Origin: Arenibacter latericius DSM 15913
Lineage (GTDB): Bacteria > Bacteroidota > Bacteroidia > Flavobacteriales > Flavobacteriaceae
DNA: 64,000 bases
Assembly (NCBI RefSeq): GCF_000424985.1
Contig: NZ_AUKX01000022.1
Coordinates: 1 to 64,000, forward strand
Direction of reading: 5' to 3'
The notes beneath the pieces were generated by a model. It did not search any database, was not told the DNA's origin, and saw only the letters and a program-made list of their open reading frames with translations. Numbering within the stretch: the stretch's first letter is position 1; every line of letters begins with the position of its first letter. The translations under genes were made by a program, and so were the position numbers. Positions 46,753-55,868 of the stretch are shown here, in pieces.

Positions 46753-47259
46753 CTACAGGGATAATTTTAACTTTTTACGAATATCGTTCTTGGCCAAACT
46801 TACCTTATAAAACTTTTTCACGCCTTTACGTTTTGCATAATTCACAATATACCTAGTTTCGTATGGCATCCACCCTGAGTGATTCCTATAAATGTCGGAC
46901 ATCATTTTAGATGGCATCCTTACATTTTTATAATATTCGAAAGCATATAAAATATTCCCTTCGTGATCAAAAGTAGCAACTATCCTTCCTTTCTTATCAA
47001 TAAATCTTACAACGTAGGAATGTACTCCCCCATCATAAAAATCAGATTTCCTAACATCGTATCTAGCAACCTCCTCTTCTAGAACTTGAACACGATCAGG
47101 CGTAAACTCGTCCCTAACCTCATCTAAATAAGTAGAATTAATAATAGGCGACACTGTAACTCCAGTTAGCCCTACTTCTTTCACCTCTTCATCTATTTCT
47201 TGGGAGAACCCTAGGCTGGCAAGTCCTAGAAACATAATGCCTACAATTAGCTTTTTCAT
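46753..47259 (-). CDS. secreted conserved hypothetical protein
   Basis: The 168-residue protein has a signal peptide (MKKLIVGIMFLGLASLGFSQ) and no lipobox. The middle (VVRFIDKKGRIVATFDHEGN) and the end (VKKFYKVSLAKNDIRKKLKL) look like a beta-rich PepSY-like or DUF2874-like unit. That is an impression only. It is probably periplasmic. It stands alone with about 200 bases on either side, and no function can be assigned. Confidence 0.8.
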   Translation of the reverse strand: MKKLIVGIMFLGLASLGFSQEIDEEVKEVGLTGVTVSPIINSTYLDEVRDEFTPDRVQVLEEEVARYDVRKSDFYDGGVHSYVVRFIDKKGRIVATFDHEGNILYAFEYYKNVRMPSKMMSDIYRNHSGWMPYETRYIVNYAKRKGVKKFYKVSLAKNDIRKKLKLSL

Positions 47260-47472
47260 GATGCTATAATTTTATGGATTTATACTTAAGGAAGATGGTT
47301 TAATATAGCGCACGACACATAGCAACTATGATGTAATTTCTTTCAATTATATTTTAAAGACTTAAGAACATAATTGGAAGCCAAAAAAACCGGCATCAAA
47401 CAAGAAAAAGTAATTTTTAATGAGCGTTGATGTGATGAAAACGACGCTCTTAATTGACATTATATCCTAGAG

Positions 47473-48774
47473 TTAATAGATTGTTTTTTGGGGACCATAA
47501 GTAGCCCTTAAATTCATTTTCTTTAGTAGCGCTAAAAATCTGGGTTCGGAGTGCAGGTTTCTGAAATAGATATTATGCTTTATTCTAATAATATGTGGAA
47601 TCCTTAGTTCTAAACTTTTCTCTAATAGCTCTAACGCCTTATCTTTTTCTCCTAAAAATGAATACTTCTGAGCCATAAAAAAAGGAACGTTTACTTCATT
47701 TAAGGTTTTATCATAGTCTATGAGCCATTTAAAGATTTCATCTATTCCATTTTCCTTATACAATTTTGCAACCACCGGACTGTATTGACCTGTATTAGGA
47801 TCTAACTCTAGAATACACTGCAACTCCCTAATTGCTAGATCATAATTTTCTTGAACCATATGCAAATCAAAATTAATCCAATAAGCCGTTATATAACCTT
47901 TATTGATTTCTAATGCTTTATTAGTATGGTCAATAGCCTCATCATAATTTCCCATTTGCACTTTATAAATAGCACTAAAGCTATATACATAGTAACACAA
48001 TGGGTTTAGCAATTGTGCATGAGAAAGCTGCTCCATAGCTTCTTCAAAACGTTCGGTAACAAATAATATCCTAGCATATTGCATTCTAGTAAGGTAGTTT
48101 TCTGGGTCTAAGCCTATAGCTATCAAGAACTCTTTTTCAGCTTCTTTCCAATTATAATTAAACACACCCTCCAAAGAACCTAAAATACTGTGAGGTTCTG
48201 CGAGACCTCCATCTAAAGCGGTCGCTATAAGGGCTAACTGCCTTATGTTATTTAGTTTATCTAGAATGGTCCCTTGTGAAAGCCCAGTAAAAAGATTCAT
48301 AAAATGCAAATCGGCCAAACCAGAATACGCCAAGGCAAATTCCGGATCTTTGTCAATTGCTTCTTGGTAATACTTGTTGCTGTTTTCAAAACTATGCTCC
48401 CCTCCATGATCCTTAAAATATTTCCCTTTGAGATATAGGCTATAGGCTTCCAGATCATCGGTAGGCATACGCTCTACTTGTTTTAACTCCTCCAAAGAAA
48501 GGTTAGCATTCAATTTTTTTGCTATTTGCTCAGAAATCTCTGTTTGCATTGCAAAAATATCTTTAAGACTTCTATCATAAGTTTCGGACCATATTTGATG
48601 ATCCTTTTTGGCTTCTATTAGCCTAACTATAATACGAATCTTGTCTTCATACTGTTGCACACTTGCTTCTAAGAGGTAAGAAACCCCTAGGTCTTTAGCA
48701 ATCTCAGAAGCCGTTTTAACGGTTTCTCGGTATTGCTCCATACTCGTACTAGAAATTACTTTAATTTGGGACAT
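47473..48774 (-). pseudogene. AraC/TPR regulator, 3' part after in-frame stop
   Basis: The frame continues directly from the upstream gene (48790-49425) after a single TAA codon (48792-48790); no frameshift separates them. This part holds the rest of a FlgO/TolB-like domain (IKVISSTSMEQYRETV, LLEASVQQYEDKIRI, WSETYDRSLKDIFAMQTEI) and then about seven TPR repeats (about 100-420), ending at the normal tail. ATG at 48774 or TTG at 48783 could reinitiate translation, but alone it would lack the DNA-binding domain and membrane anchor. It is most simply one half of a broken sensor-regulator. Confidence 0.8.
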
Positions 48775-48789
48775 TTTATTCAAATTACT

Positions 48790-49425
48790 TTATATAGACG
48801 CCATAATGCCATCGGCATAATATTGATTCTCTATTTCTTCACTGAGATTTTTAAAAGGGATAATAGCGATGGTCTTGGCCTCTTCCCTAATTGTACCATT
48901 TAATAAATTATTACGATTGCTATTAAGATTGTAGAAAAACAATAGGACTCCAATAGTCACTATAATCAAGATGCTAATAATCGTAAGCCGAAATCTATAC
49001 ACCTTGGGACCTATAAAAGCTGCCCAAGGTTTATTAGTTGTAATTGACCCTTCTTCTAGATCCTTCTCTTGTACACCAATGAAGCTTTTATCCTTAACCT
49101 TCCCTGGGGAATACCCAAAATAATCATTAAAACAAGTGTTAAAGTAAGTGGGACTTGCAAAACCCACCTTATAAGCAACTTCGGCTGCTGTATAAAGGTT
49201 TGATTTTAATAATTCGAGCGCTTTTTGCAGTCTATATTCTCTGATAAACTGACTTGCAGATTCCCCCTTAATAGCATGTAGTTTTCTATGTAGTTGGGAG
49301 CGACTTAAACCAATTGAGCTTGCTAATTCTCGCACACCAAAATTTTCATTCTCCAAATTAACCGAAAGAATATCAGTTAGCTTAGCAATGAACCCATCGT
49401 CCTGCGAATGTGATATAGTAGACAT
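48790..49425 (-). CDS. AraC-family HTH membrane regulator, truncated by a stop codon
   Basis: The remaining 211 residues contain an AraC-type DNA-binding domain at the N-terminus (VRELASSIGLSRSQLHRKLH, then EVAYKVGFASPTYFNTCFND and YFGYSPGK). One membrane helix follows (about 150-170), then the start of a TolB/FlgO-like domain (IAIIPFKNLSEEIENQYYAD) that stops at GIMASI. Homologues continue without a break into a TPR region. The TAA stands where relatives carry Leu, so TTA to TAA is the simplest change. I chose ATG at 49425 over TTG at 49431. The family couples periplasmic TPR sensing to transcription. Confidence 0.82.
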   Translation of the reverse strand: MSTISHSQDDGFIAKLTDILSVNLENENFGVRELASSIGLSRSQLHRKLHAIKGESASQFIREYRLQKALELLKSNLYTAAEVAYKVGFASPTYFNTCFNDYFGYSPGKVKDKSFIGVQEKDLEEGSITTNKPWAAFIGPKVYRFRLTIISILIIVTIGVLLFFYNLNSNRNNLLNGTIREEAKTIAIIPFKNLSEEIENQYYADGIMASI

Positions 49426-49431
49426 AACCAA

Positions 49432-49864
49432 AATTTTCTTTCACTTATGGTTTCTAATTCTGTGAACAGTTTTTATTACCCCGAATTCTAAGGATAAGTT
49501 TTTAGTACTTCTACGTTTGAGAAATACTACCTACAGTCACTGTACTGGAAAACACAAATACAATTATGGTTGACTTACTTAAATTTAATCTTTATCTATT
49601 GAAAAGGATGTTACAAATCGTTCAAATAATAATAAAAGTAATTTAAAACAAACACCTCTTATTTAATCGCTATTTGGGATATAGAGGTTATAATTTTCGC
49701 AAGAATGGGTCGCAGTGTTATATACTAAAGCTCAAAAAACCTTGAGGAAATTTAATAAATATGAGGAGTTGCTAAATAGCGTAGAATGATACTTGACATA
49801 AAAGCAAGGCGTTTTGCTTCGCCTTTTACAATTTGTTATTCTGATGATTTTTATCCAGGTTAAC
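49432..49864. other. 433-base gap with one hairpin
   Basis: The gap lies between the regulator start and the P450 stop. It is AT-rich with no ORF of note. Apart from the hairpin at 49801-49830 I see nothing in it; the regulator promoter was not recognised. Confidence 0.5.
49801..49830 (-). terminator. probable terminator after the P450 gene
   Basis: AAGGCG (49806-49811) pairs with CGCCTT (49820-49825) around an 8-base loop with A/T flanks. It lies about 40 bases past the P450 stop on the minus strand, with a short U-rich stretch following. Confidence 0.55.
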
Positions 49865-51196
49865 TTACCTGGCTTTAAATGTTAAAGTCACCTTCTTAGG
49901 TTTTAGCGAAATTAGGGGGTCTATTTCCACGGCATCCATACTGGTAGTTATTTTATATTTTCTAATAATCTCTGTAATGGTAATCATCATTTCTACCATA
50001 GCAAAATTATTACCCACACACATTCTAGGTCCGGCTCCACATGGATAATAAAAATCACCATACTCCGACTTATCTAAGGCTTTAAAACGGTATGGATTAA
50101 ATTGTTCGGGATTTTCCCAAAAACCAGCATATCGGTGCAACTCGTATAAAGACATCAACACTAGCGTATCTTTAGGGATAGATATCCCTTCGTATTTTTC
50201 ATCTTCAATAGCCACCCTATCCATAACATAGGCGGGCGGAAATAATCGAAGTGTTTCCTCCAAACAATATTTTACTAGGGGAAATTTCCTTTCCCATTGT
50301 GTAAACTCCAATTGACTAAAAGCTGTTTTTTCTACGGACACCTCTTTATATACCTGCTGCTGAATATCTTGATGTTTTGCCAATAAGTAAAGCGCAAAAC
50401 TCAACGCATTTGCCGTTGTTTCGTGTCCGGCCGTAAAAAGAATTAACACTTCATCTATCAATTGAGCATCAGGCATGGGCGACCCATCTTCATAACGAGC
50501 CTTCAATAACATATCTAAAAGATCGTCTACTTCTTGTCCCGCATTGCGTCTTTCTTCAATAATCTCTAAAAGAAGTAATTTAGACTCATCGGAAAGAGAT
50601 AGGTGTTTTTTGATTTCACCGTTCATTTTAAACCACCACTTAAGATAGGGCTGTCTCATTTCCTTAATTAGCATACGCTGATTGGCCTCTGTAATATATT
50701 TTAGGCGCTGCATTTTATCACGGATATCCGTACTACTGAAAAGCGATTTTGCAACTACCTGGAAAGCTAAATCCCCCATTAACGGAAATATATCTTCTTC
50801 AGTCTCCGTAGGAATACGTTCCAATTCATAAAGTATGGCTTGATGCATTACCCTTAATAAATTTTGCAATTTCTTTTTGTGAAAAGCAGGCTGCACCATT
50901 CTTCGATGAGTCCTCCAATGTTCTCCATTAGAAGTTAAAATCCCATGCCCTACATACTTTGCCAGGTCAACGGTTTGTAAGGATGATTTTTGAAATTTTT
51001 TGTGTTGCTTTTGTAGAATGTATTTAATAAGACCAGGATTCCTGGTGAAAAGAACGGGCTTCTTAGTGGTTAAACGAATATTGAAATAATCTCCATAGGC
51101 TTCAAAATTCTTATGATGAAAAGGCAATGGGTTTTTAAGAATAGCCCTTGCATTTTTAATAACCTGAAGTCTGGAGACCAATTTCAAATTGTTCAT
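49865..51196 (-). CDS. cytochrome P450
   Basis: The 443-residue soluble P450 has the I-helix oxygen site AGHETTANAL, the K-helix ExxR (EETLRLF), and the heme loop CGAGPRMCVGNNFAMVE with axial Cys393. The loop position normally occupied by Phe in FxxGxRxCxG is Cys386 here (codon TGT, one base from TTT Phe). It belongs to the bacterial group related to fatty-acid and CYP4/102-like enzymes by its HRRMVQPAFH and PHRW-like segments. No ferredoxin or reductase gene is next to it, and the substrate is unknown. Confidence 0.93.
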   Translation of the reverse strand: MNNLKLVSRLQVIKNARAILKNPLPFHHKNFEAYGDYFNIRLTTKKPVLFTRNPGLIKYILQKQHKKFQKSSLQTVDLAKYVGHGILTSNGEHWRTHRRMVQPAFHKKKLQNLLRVMHQAILYELERIPTETEEDIFPLMGDLAFQVVAKSLFSSTDIRDKMQRLKYITEANQRMLIKEMRQPYLKWWFKMNGEIKKHLSLSDESKLLLLEIIEERRNAGQEVDDLLDMLLKARYEDGSPMPDAQLIDEVLILFTAGHETTANALSFALYLLAKHQDIQQQVYKEVSVEKTAFSQLEFTQWERKFPLVKYCLEETLRLFPPAYVMDRVAIEDEKYEGISIPKDTLVLMSLYELHRYAGFWENPEQFNPYRFKALDKSEYGDFYYPCGAGPRMCVGNNFAMVEMMITITEIIRKYKITTSMDAVEIDPLISLKPKKVTLTFKAR

Positions 51197-51245
51197 TAGC
51201 TAAGAAAATTCCGTTATAAAAACAGTCTTATATAAAAACTGTAGA

Positions 51246-52268
51246 CTAAAACAGTCCTTGTTGGGTGTTCCCTTTTATTCTTCCTAAATGTTTATAGGCT
51301 AATTCCGTTACTTCCCTTCCTCTTGGTGTACGCATAATAAATCCTTGTTGTATTAAAAAGGGTTCGTACACTTCTTCTATAGTCTCGGCACTTTCTGATA
51401 CTGCTGTAGCTAAAGTAGTAATACCAACAGGACCTCCTTTAAACTTGTCTATTATGGTGGTTAGGATTTTATTGTCCATTTCGTCCAATCCGTGAGCATC
51501 TACATTTAAAGCTTTTAGGCCAAACCTGGCAATTTCTATATCTATTTTCCCATTACCTTTTATTTGAGCAAAATCTCTTACCCTTCTAAGCAGGGCGTTA
51601 CAGATCCTAGGAGTTCCTCTACTTCTACCTGCTATTTCAATAGCCGCTTCTAAACTAATTGGTACATTTAAAATTTCGGCACTACGTTCAACGATAGTAG
51701 ATAGCAATTCTGTGGAATAATATTGTAACCTGCTTTGGATTCCAAATCGAGCCCGCATGGGAGATGTTAATAATCCAGATCTTGTGGTAGCTCCAATTAA
51801 AGTGAAGGGATTTAGATTAATCTGAACTGTCCTAGCATTTGGCCCAGATTCTATCATAATATCAATCTTATAATCCTCCATAGCAGAGTACAAATATTCC
51901 TCTACGATGGGACTCAATCTATGGATTTCATCAATGAAGAGCACATCCCGCTCATTAAGATTGGTTAGCAAACCGGCTAAATCTCCCGGCTTATCCAAAA
52001 CTGGTCCGGATGTAATTTTAATTCCTACTCCCAGCTCATTAGCCAAAATATGGGCTAGCGTAGTTTTACCAAGCCCAGGAGGTCCGTGGAATAATGTATG
52101 GTCCAAAGCTTCATCACGTTGGTTGGCGGCTTCTACAAATACCTTTAAATTTTCCAGTACTTGTTCCTGGCCCGTAAAATCATCAAAAGTTATAGGGCGC
52201 AAGGCTCTATCTATATCTAGTTCTTCAGGACTAAATCTATCCGTTGTAGGATCTAAATTCTCATTCAT
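51246..52268 (-). CDS. ruvB: Holliday junction helicase RuvB
   Basis: RuvB is the hexameric AAA+ motor that drives branch migration with RuvA. The 340-residue protein has Walker [10 protein letters not shown] (62-70), Walker [12 protein letters not shown], sensor 1 IGATTRSG, the arginine-finger region and the C-terminal winged helix ([17 protein letters not shown]). It starts at ATG 52268, just after a -7 promoter box. The P450 gene lies downstream on the same strand. Confidence 0.97.
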   Translation of the reverse strand: MNENLDPTTDRFSPEELDIDRALRPITFDDFTGQEQVLENLKVFVEAANQRDEALDHTLFHGPPGLGKTTLAHILANELGVGIKITSGPVLDKPGDLAGLLTNLNERDVLFIDEIHRLSPIVEEYLYSAMEDYKIDIMIESGPNARTVQINLNPFTLIGATTRSGLLTSPMRARFGIQSRLQYYSTELLSTIVERSAEILNVPISLEAAIEIAGRSRGTPRICNALLRRVRDFAQIKGNGKIDIEIARFGLKALNVDAHGLDEMDNKILTTIIDKFKGGPVGITTLATAVSESAETIEEVYEPFLIQQGFIMRTPRGREVTELAYKHLGRIKGNTQQGLF

Positions 52269-52272
52269 ACTT

Positions 52273-52280
52273 CAAAGATA
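52273..52280 (-). promoter_or_regulatory. -7 box TATCTTTG directly before ruvB
   Basis: An exact TAnnTTTG match on the minus strand ends four bases before the ATG, predicting a leaderless or nearly leaderless transcript. No -33 TTG at normal spacing. Confidence 0.4.
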
Positions 52281-52437
52281 ATGGAAATCGCGTTTCATTT
52301 ACTTTAATATAATCCAATTCTCTACCTATAAGCCTCTCCATTCGTTTGCAAGCCCTATTTAGGAAGCTAAAAGAAATATTATTAACTCTAATTATCGCTA
52401 TAAATAAAAAGACAAAAATAATTGGTACTTTCAGACT

Positions 52438-54702
52438 ATGGAAAAAATAAACTTCTCATCTAACATTCTTCAATACATCCCCTTCTTTTTTGTTATATGG
52501 TCCGATGATTTACTCTCTGTGTCCGAGGTAACTGTAGTAAGGCGAAGTATAGAAAATGACCCTACCCTCACAGAAGACGAACGAGCCCTGCTTTATTCTT
52601 GGCTCAATAAGGAGCAACCACCAAAAACTAAGGTAATAAAAAGCTGGGCTAATATAATTTCTACTTCAGGCGTTAAATTAATTGAGAGCGACACCTACCC
52701 CCTAAGCTCATTCAGTAAAAAACTAGCCTTATTTAATGATCAAAATAGCGCTATTAATGAAAACCTGTCGGAAATAGAAATCAACCTAGGCATACAACCT
52801 AATCACTATCATCATCTATTTGAGGTAGAGGTGTTATCCGAAAAAACGTCGAACTATTACAATGCCAAGGAAATTAGCAACCTGCTTAAGGGTAAACATG
52901 CACAGGCATTAGAAAATCTTGCAAAATTGCTTTCTCATTCACTTTTCGCTTGGGAGGTCAATAGAAATTTAGATGAGTTTAGGAATAAGGTGCTAACTCA
53001 GGTTCAGTATTTGGGCGAGAAGGGAATTGGAGCTATAGCCTATCCAGAGGCCTATGGCGGAAAAGACGACATGGAATTATACGCCAATATCTTTGAACAC
53101 CTCATGTTTTTAGATGGTAGTCTTACCGTAAAATTTGGAGTGCAATTTGGGCTTTTTGGTGGAAGCATTGAAAAACTAGGCACCAAAAAGCATCACGATC
53201 AATATTTAAAAGCCATTGGAAACACTAGTTTACTGGGATGTTTTGCCATGACAGAAACAGGGCATGGCTCTAACGTAAGAGGAATAAAAACCACTGCAAC
53301 CTACAATCCAACAAATGATACCATTATTATACACACCCCAGGCAAGAATGATAATAAGGAATACATTGGAAACGCCCTTCATGGCACCATGGCCACCGTT
53401 TTCGCACAATTAATTGTAAACGGCAAGAACAGAGGAGTACATGCTATTCTAGTTCCCCTCAGGGATGATATGAATAATTCCATGCCGGGAATCACTATTG
53501 AAGATTGTGGTTATAAACTGGGCCTTAACGGGGTAGATAATGGTAAAATATGGTTTAATCAAGTGGAGGTCCCACGAGAAAACCTCCTAAATAAATATGG
53601 TGACATCAGTGCCGATGGGCAATATCACTCCACTATTAAAAATCCGAACAAACGATTTTTCACCATGCTAGGAACCTTAGTTGGCGGAAGAATATGCGTT
53701 GCAAAAGGGGCATTGGGTGGAGCAAAAATGGCCCTCGCTATTGCAGTAAAATACGCATTAAACAGGCGACAGTTTAACGATAACGTAAAAATTCAGGAAG
53801 ATCTAATTATGGATTATCCATCCCATCAATTAAGACTAACACCTGCTATTGCAAAATGTTATGTTTACCATGCCACTTTAGAAAATCTAATGAAACAATA
53901 TAGTGACAAAACCATAACAGACAAGCGAAAAATTGAATCCCAAGTAGCGGCTGTAAAAGCAACAATTACTTGGTTTTCTAATGAAACCATTCAGGAATGT
54001 AGAGAAGCATGTGGTGGTAAGGGATATCTATTAGAAAATAGGATACCAGACCTAAAGAACGATGTAGATATCTTCACCACCTTTGAAGGAGACAACACGG
54101 TATTGTTACAATTAGCTGCAAAGGGTATTTTATCTGAGTTTAACAGTGAGTTCAATGGTGGAGGTTTTACCGCCGTGTTAAAGCTAATAAGCACTCAGAT
54201 AAAGGATAAAATAGTCACTATAAATCCCGCCTACTCCAACAAGGTAGACAAAGATCATCTTTACAATCCTAAATTTCATTTACATGCTTTTAAGTATAGA
54301 ACAAGAAGACTAACCTATACCCTCGCCATGAGGATAAAAGATTACATTGAAAAAGGAGTTCCTACTTATCAGGCATTTTTAAAAGTACAAACGCACTTAT
54401 TAGCATTAGGAAGAGCCTATAGTTGTGAGTTGGCCTACCATACCTTTGTAAAATTTACAGAGAACATAGAAGATCAGAAAAAACAGGCCTTATTTAGAAA
54501 ACTTGGGGTATTGTTTGCCTTGCATGAGATAAGAGAAAATGCTTCATGGTTTTTAGAACAAGGATATATTGGTGGCACAAAGTCTAAAGCGATACGCCAA
54601 AGGGTAGAACGGTTAAGCTCCGAATTACGCCCCCATATTGAGGTTTTAGTTGATGGGTTCGGTATCCCTGAACATTGTATAACGGCCCCAATAACCTCAT
54701 AA
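52438..54702 (+). CDS. acyl-CoA oxidase / acyl-CoA dehydrogenase
   Basis: The 754-residue flavoprotein oxidises acyl-CoA to trans-2-enoyl-CoA. Conserved blocks are the FAMTETGHGSNVRGIKTTA substrate/FAD segment, GRICVAKGALGGAKMALAIA, ECREACGGKGYL, and FEGDNTVLLQLAAKGIL with the expected catalytic Glu. An N-terminal extension (about 1-110) and a C-terminal acyl-CoA-oxidase domain (about 600-754) make it ACOX-like rather than a short 380-residue dehydrogenase. It stands alone. Whether it passes electrons to oxygen or to ETF is not decided by the sequence. Confidence 0.93.
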   Translation: MEKINFSSNILQYIPFFFVIWSDDLLSVSEVTVVRRSIENDPTLTEDERALLYSWLNKEQPPKTKVIKSWANIISTSGVKLIESDTYPLSSFSKKLALFNDQNSAINENLSEIEINLGIQPNHYHHLFEVEVLSEKTSNYYNAKEISNLLKGKHAQALENLAKLLSHSLFAWEVNRNLDEFRNKVLTQVQYLGEKGIGAIAYPEAYGGKDDMELYANIFEHLMFLDGSLTVKFGVQFGLFGGSIEKLGTKKHHDQYLKAIGNTSLLGCFAMTETGHGSNVRGIKTTATYNPTNDTIIIHTPGKNDNKEYIGNALHGTMATVFAQLIVNGKNRGVHAILVPLRDDMNNSMPGITIEDCGYKLGLNGVDNGKIWFNQVEVPRENLLNKYGDISADGQYHSTIKNPNKRFFTMLGTLVGGRICVAKGALGGAKMALAIAVKYALNRRQFNDNVKIQEDLIMDYPSHQLRLTPAIAKCYVYHATLENLMKQYSDKTITDKRKIESQVAAVKATITWFSNETIQECREACGGKGYLLENRIPDLKNDVDIFTTFEGDNTVLLQLAAKGILSEFNSEFNGGGFTAVLKLISTQIKDKIVTINPAYSNKVDKDHLYNPKFHLHAFKYRTRRLTYTLAMRIKDYIEKGVPTYQAFLKVQTHLLALGRAYSCELAYHTFVKFTENIEDQKKQALFRKLGVLFALHEIRENASWFLEQGYIGGTKSKAIRQRVERLSSELRPHIEVLVDGFGIPEHCITAPITS

Positions 54703-54762
54703 CCTAAAGTCTATTCATTCTAGAGAAAAAATTTGCTCACCACCTCTATATAGATAAGACTA

Positions 54763-55584
54763 CTACTTACGTCTATAAAGCTCTGAGGTATCTAGAAATT
54801 CTTGAAGTTCTATTTCCCCCTTGCCATAGACATAAGTCTTTGATGAACCAGAAGCAAAAAGCTCTAACAAATTAGTCGCATTAACCTCGGCAGATGAATT
54901 TCCATCTAACGAAGCTACAATATGATCTACCTCTAATTTACTTGCTTTTAGGCTAGAATTCTCCATTAAATTACATTGTAATTGAGCGGAAGCACCCTCT
55001 AGAAAGGCGTTAGCATTATTAACAGATTCAATTTTGGTCACTTGAGCAATTGCATATAACTTAAGCTTAGCCTTATCCTTTAGATTTATATTTAAGCTAT
55101 CTCCTTCCATTCTAAAATCTCCAGAGCTCTTTTCACTCATAGCAACATCCAAATATTCCGTTTTCACTGACAGATCTGCCTTAGCATTAGAAGCCATATC
55201 TACCCTAAGCGCCTCTGTGTGGAAAGTATTCTTAGTAAAAACCTTGCCGTTATTGATCGTTATATGATACAACTGATCAAAGAACACTGTAATATTAAGT
55301 TTTTTCTTTCTAGTAATTTTATAAAAGGAGCTTATTCTAAGTGTTTCATTCTCCACAGTAAACCTTAAAACATCGATTAAATTATCATCAGCTTCTAATT
55401 TATATCCGTGGGGTTCTCCAGGTTGAAGAGATATTTCTAGATCATCTTCCAAAACAATGGCATTAAAGAAAGGGAGATCTTCTGAAACCTCAATCACATT
55501 TCTATTACCTTTTATCTTTGGTTGTCTTTGGGCATACGCAACTACGTTCACCATTAACAGCAGAACTATAATATATCTTTTCAA
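54763..55584 (-). CDS. GIN-domain (DUF2807) exported protein
   Basis: The 273-residue protein has a signal peptide (IIVLLLMVNVVAYAQ) and then a right-handed beta-helix-like GIN domain (about 35-265). It carries repeating short strand units such as LRVDMASNAKADLSV, SGDFRMEGDSLNI, and NGNSSAEVNATNLL-like turns. GIN proteins of Bacteroidota are exported with unknown function. It converges with the acyl-CoA oxidase gene. No lipobox is visible. Confidence 0.88.
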   Translation of the reverse strand: MKRYIIVLLLMVNVVAYAQRQPKIKGNRNVIEVSEDLPFFNAIVLEDDLEISLQPGEPHGYKLEADDNLIDVLRFTVENETLRISSFYKITRKKKLNITVFFDQLYHITINNGKVFTKNTFHTEALRVDMASNAKADLSVKTEYLDVAMSEKSSGDFRMEGDSLNINLKDKAKLKLYAIAQVTKIESVNNANAFLEGASAQLQCNLMENSSLKASKLEVDHIVASLDGNSSAEVNATNLLELFASGSSKTYVYGKGEIELQEFLDTSELYRRK

Positions 55585-55818
55585 TATGTCGTTTTTAAAT
55601 TATTAAACTATTTCATTTTGTTAACTTCCTATACTCATGGGAAACCAACAAGCTAAACAGTCACCTTCACAAAGCCTACAACTAGTTTTAACAGCTCTTT
55701 TAACCCCGGTCTATACCTAATATCATAATCAAAAAAATAGTTCTTACAAGAGACATAACAATAACTAACCGGAGAATTAGTTATAGGATGGTTACAAAGA
55801 CCAGTGCTTTGAAGATAC

Positions 55819-55850
55819 AAAAAAAGTCCATCATAGGATGGACTTTTTTA
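55819..55850 (-). terminator. intrinsic terminator after oxidase subunit I
   Basis: GTCCATC (55826-55832) pairs with GATGGAC (55837-55843) around ATAG, extended by A and T runs. It begins about 20 bases past the subunit I stop and ends the act-cox operon. Confidence 0.88.
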
Positions 55851-55868
55851 TCACTTAAATATATTTAT

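Noticed and set aside
46559-49821. The 14-base string GGCGTTTTGCTTCG occurs in queG (46559) and in the hairpin after the P450 gene (49808)
   Set aside because: In queG it is coding sequence (part of EAKRLGF). Two occurrences of this short string are best taken as chance.
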